Source of the DNA: JALQTD01 sp964390365
GTDB taxonomy: Bacteria; Bacteroidota; Bacteroidia; Flavobacteriales_D; Sanyastnellaceae
DNA length: 38,631 bases
Reading direction: 5' to 3'
Assembly (NCBI GenBank): GCA_964390365.1
Contig: CAYMHW010000009.1
Span: 1-38,631, forward strand
In this document: one piece after another, positions 38,486-38,631 of the stretch
How positions within the stretch are numbered: position 1 is the stretch's first letter
Layout of the letters: the number at the start of each line of letters is the position of its first letter
Made by a program: the position numbers and the translations under genes
The notes under the pieces: model-generated
The model's database searches: none
Told to the model about the DNA's origin: nothing
Seen by the model: the letters and a program-made list of their open reading frames with translations, nothing else

Positions 38486-38631
38486 ATGAAAAAACCCGGT
38501 TCCTTTCTCATCATCAGCGCTTCGGCCGGATCGGGCAAGACGTTCCGTTTGGTGCAGGAGTACCTGATGTGCTGCTTGCGTTCGGCCGAGCCGGACTACT
38601 TCCGGCGCATCCTCGCCATCACCTTCAGGCG
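38486..38631 (+). CDS. UvrD/AddA-like helicase, N-terminal fragment
   Basis: Only the first 48 codons are in the window. They encode MKKPGSFLIISASAGSGKTF, which contains a Walker A motif (SAGSGKT) in the position and style of Bacteroidota UvrD-family/AddA-like DNA helicases, followed by LVQEYLMCCL and ILAITF. The latter is the start of motif Ia, where this family usually continues TN(K/R)A. The gene diverges from the MbnP-like operon. With the AddB-like nuclease at 24-27 kb it probably forms a helicase-nuclease for double-strand break repair. Full length and other motifs are not visible. Confidence 0.8.
   Translation, partial: MKKPGSFLIISASAGSGKTFRLVQEYLMCCLRSAEPDYFRRILAITFR

Noticed and set aside
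24260..38631. AddB-like nuclease and AddA-like helicase as a phage defence island
   Set aside because: Both are ordinary recombination-repair families and the genes between them are housekeeping or envelope genes; no defence-specific gene is present.

Overview
The window is a gene-dense, GC-rich (about 60% by eye) chromosomal segment of a Bacteroidota bacterium, most likely of the order Flavobacteriales. The evidence is: a type IX secretion system (T9SS) core gene, sprA, in its usual setting (maeB-ruvA-sprA-gcvH-vanZ-tonB); T9SS cargo with type A-like and type B C-terminal sorting domains; a PorP/SprF family protein; several perfect Bacteroidota -7 promoter boxes (TAnnTTTG); and F1-ATPase beta and epsilon genes encoded as a separate pair. 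I see no rRNA, tRNA, CRISPR array, insertion sequence or prophage, and no gene-free stretch longer than about 135 bp.

Layout. 1-2.5 kb (minus): two TlpA/thioredoxin-like secreted proteins, the first cut by the window edge, flanking a DUF6029 outer-membrane protein. 2.6-15.4 kb (plus): a T9SS cargo protein, malic enzyme maeB, Holliday-junction ruvA, the 2477-residue SprA translocon, gcvH, a VanZ-like membrane protein and a TonB with an acidic linker. 15.4-18.0 kb (minus): a tightly overlapped operon ribF - leucine-rich-repeat protein - pnuC - NadR-type kinase, for flavin synthesis and nicotinamide riboside salvage. 18.1-19.9 kb (plus): atpD-atpC ending in a strong terminator. 19.9-22.8 kb: rlmH (minus), divergent nadC-yihY (plus), then a DUF2147 protein (plus). 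22.8-27.7 kb (minus): TPR protein - AddB-like nuclease - polysaccharide flippase. 27.8-29.0 kb (plus): murB with an N-terminal extension. 29.0-38.4 kb (minus): an MbnP-like lipoprotein, a di-haem MbnH/MauG-like peroxidase and a YkgJ-type cysteine-cluster protein, all start/stop overlapped, followed by a giant PKD-repeat T9SS type B surface protein and its PorP/SprF partner. The last 146 bp start an AddA/UvrD-like helicase.

How the genes fit together. SprA is the outer-membrane exit channel for cargo such as the type A-like protein at 2.6 kb and the PKD protein at 30-36 kb; PorP/SprF proteins are known partners of type B cargo. RibF, PnuC, the NadR-like kinase, NadC and NADP-malic enzyme all concern flavin or nicotinamide cofactors. 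The AddB-like nuclease at 24-27 kb and the AddA-like helicase at the right edge are probably the two halves of one recombination helicase-nuclease, split by about 11 kb.

The most interesting points are the MbnP/MbnH-like/YkgJ cassette, a recurrent arrangement in which the -7 promoter box lies 4-5 nt before the start codon (implying leaderless mRNAs), the MurB N-terminal extension, the RGG/poly-glycine insert in SprA, the four-fold two-domain super-repeat in the PKD protein, and 3'-overlapping convergent genes. I did not find a clear undescribed multi-gene system; the closest candidate is the copper/haem cassette with its YkgJ partner.
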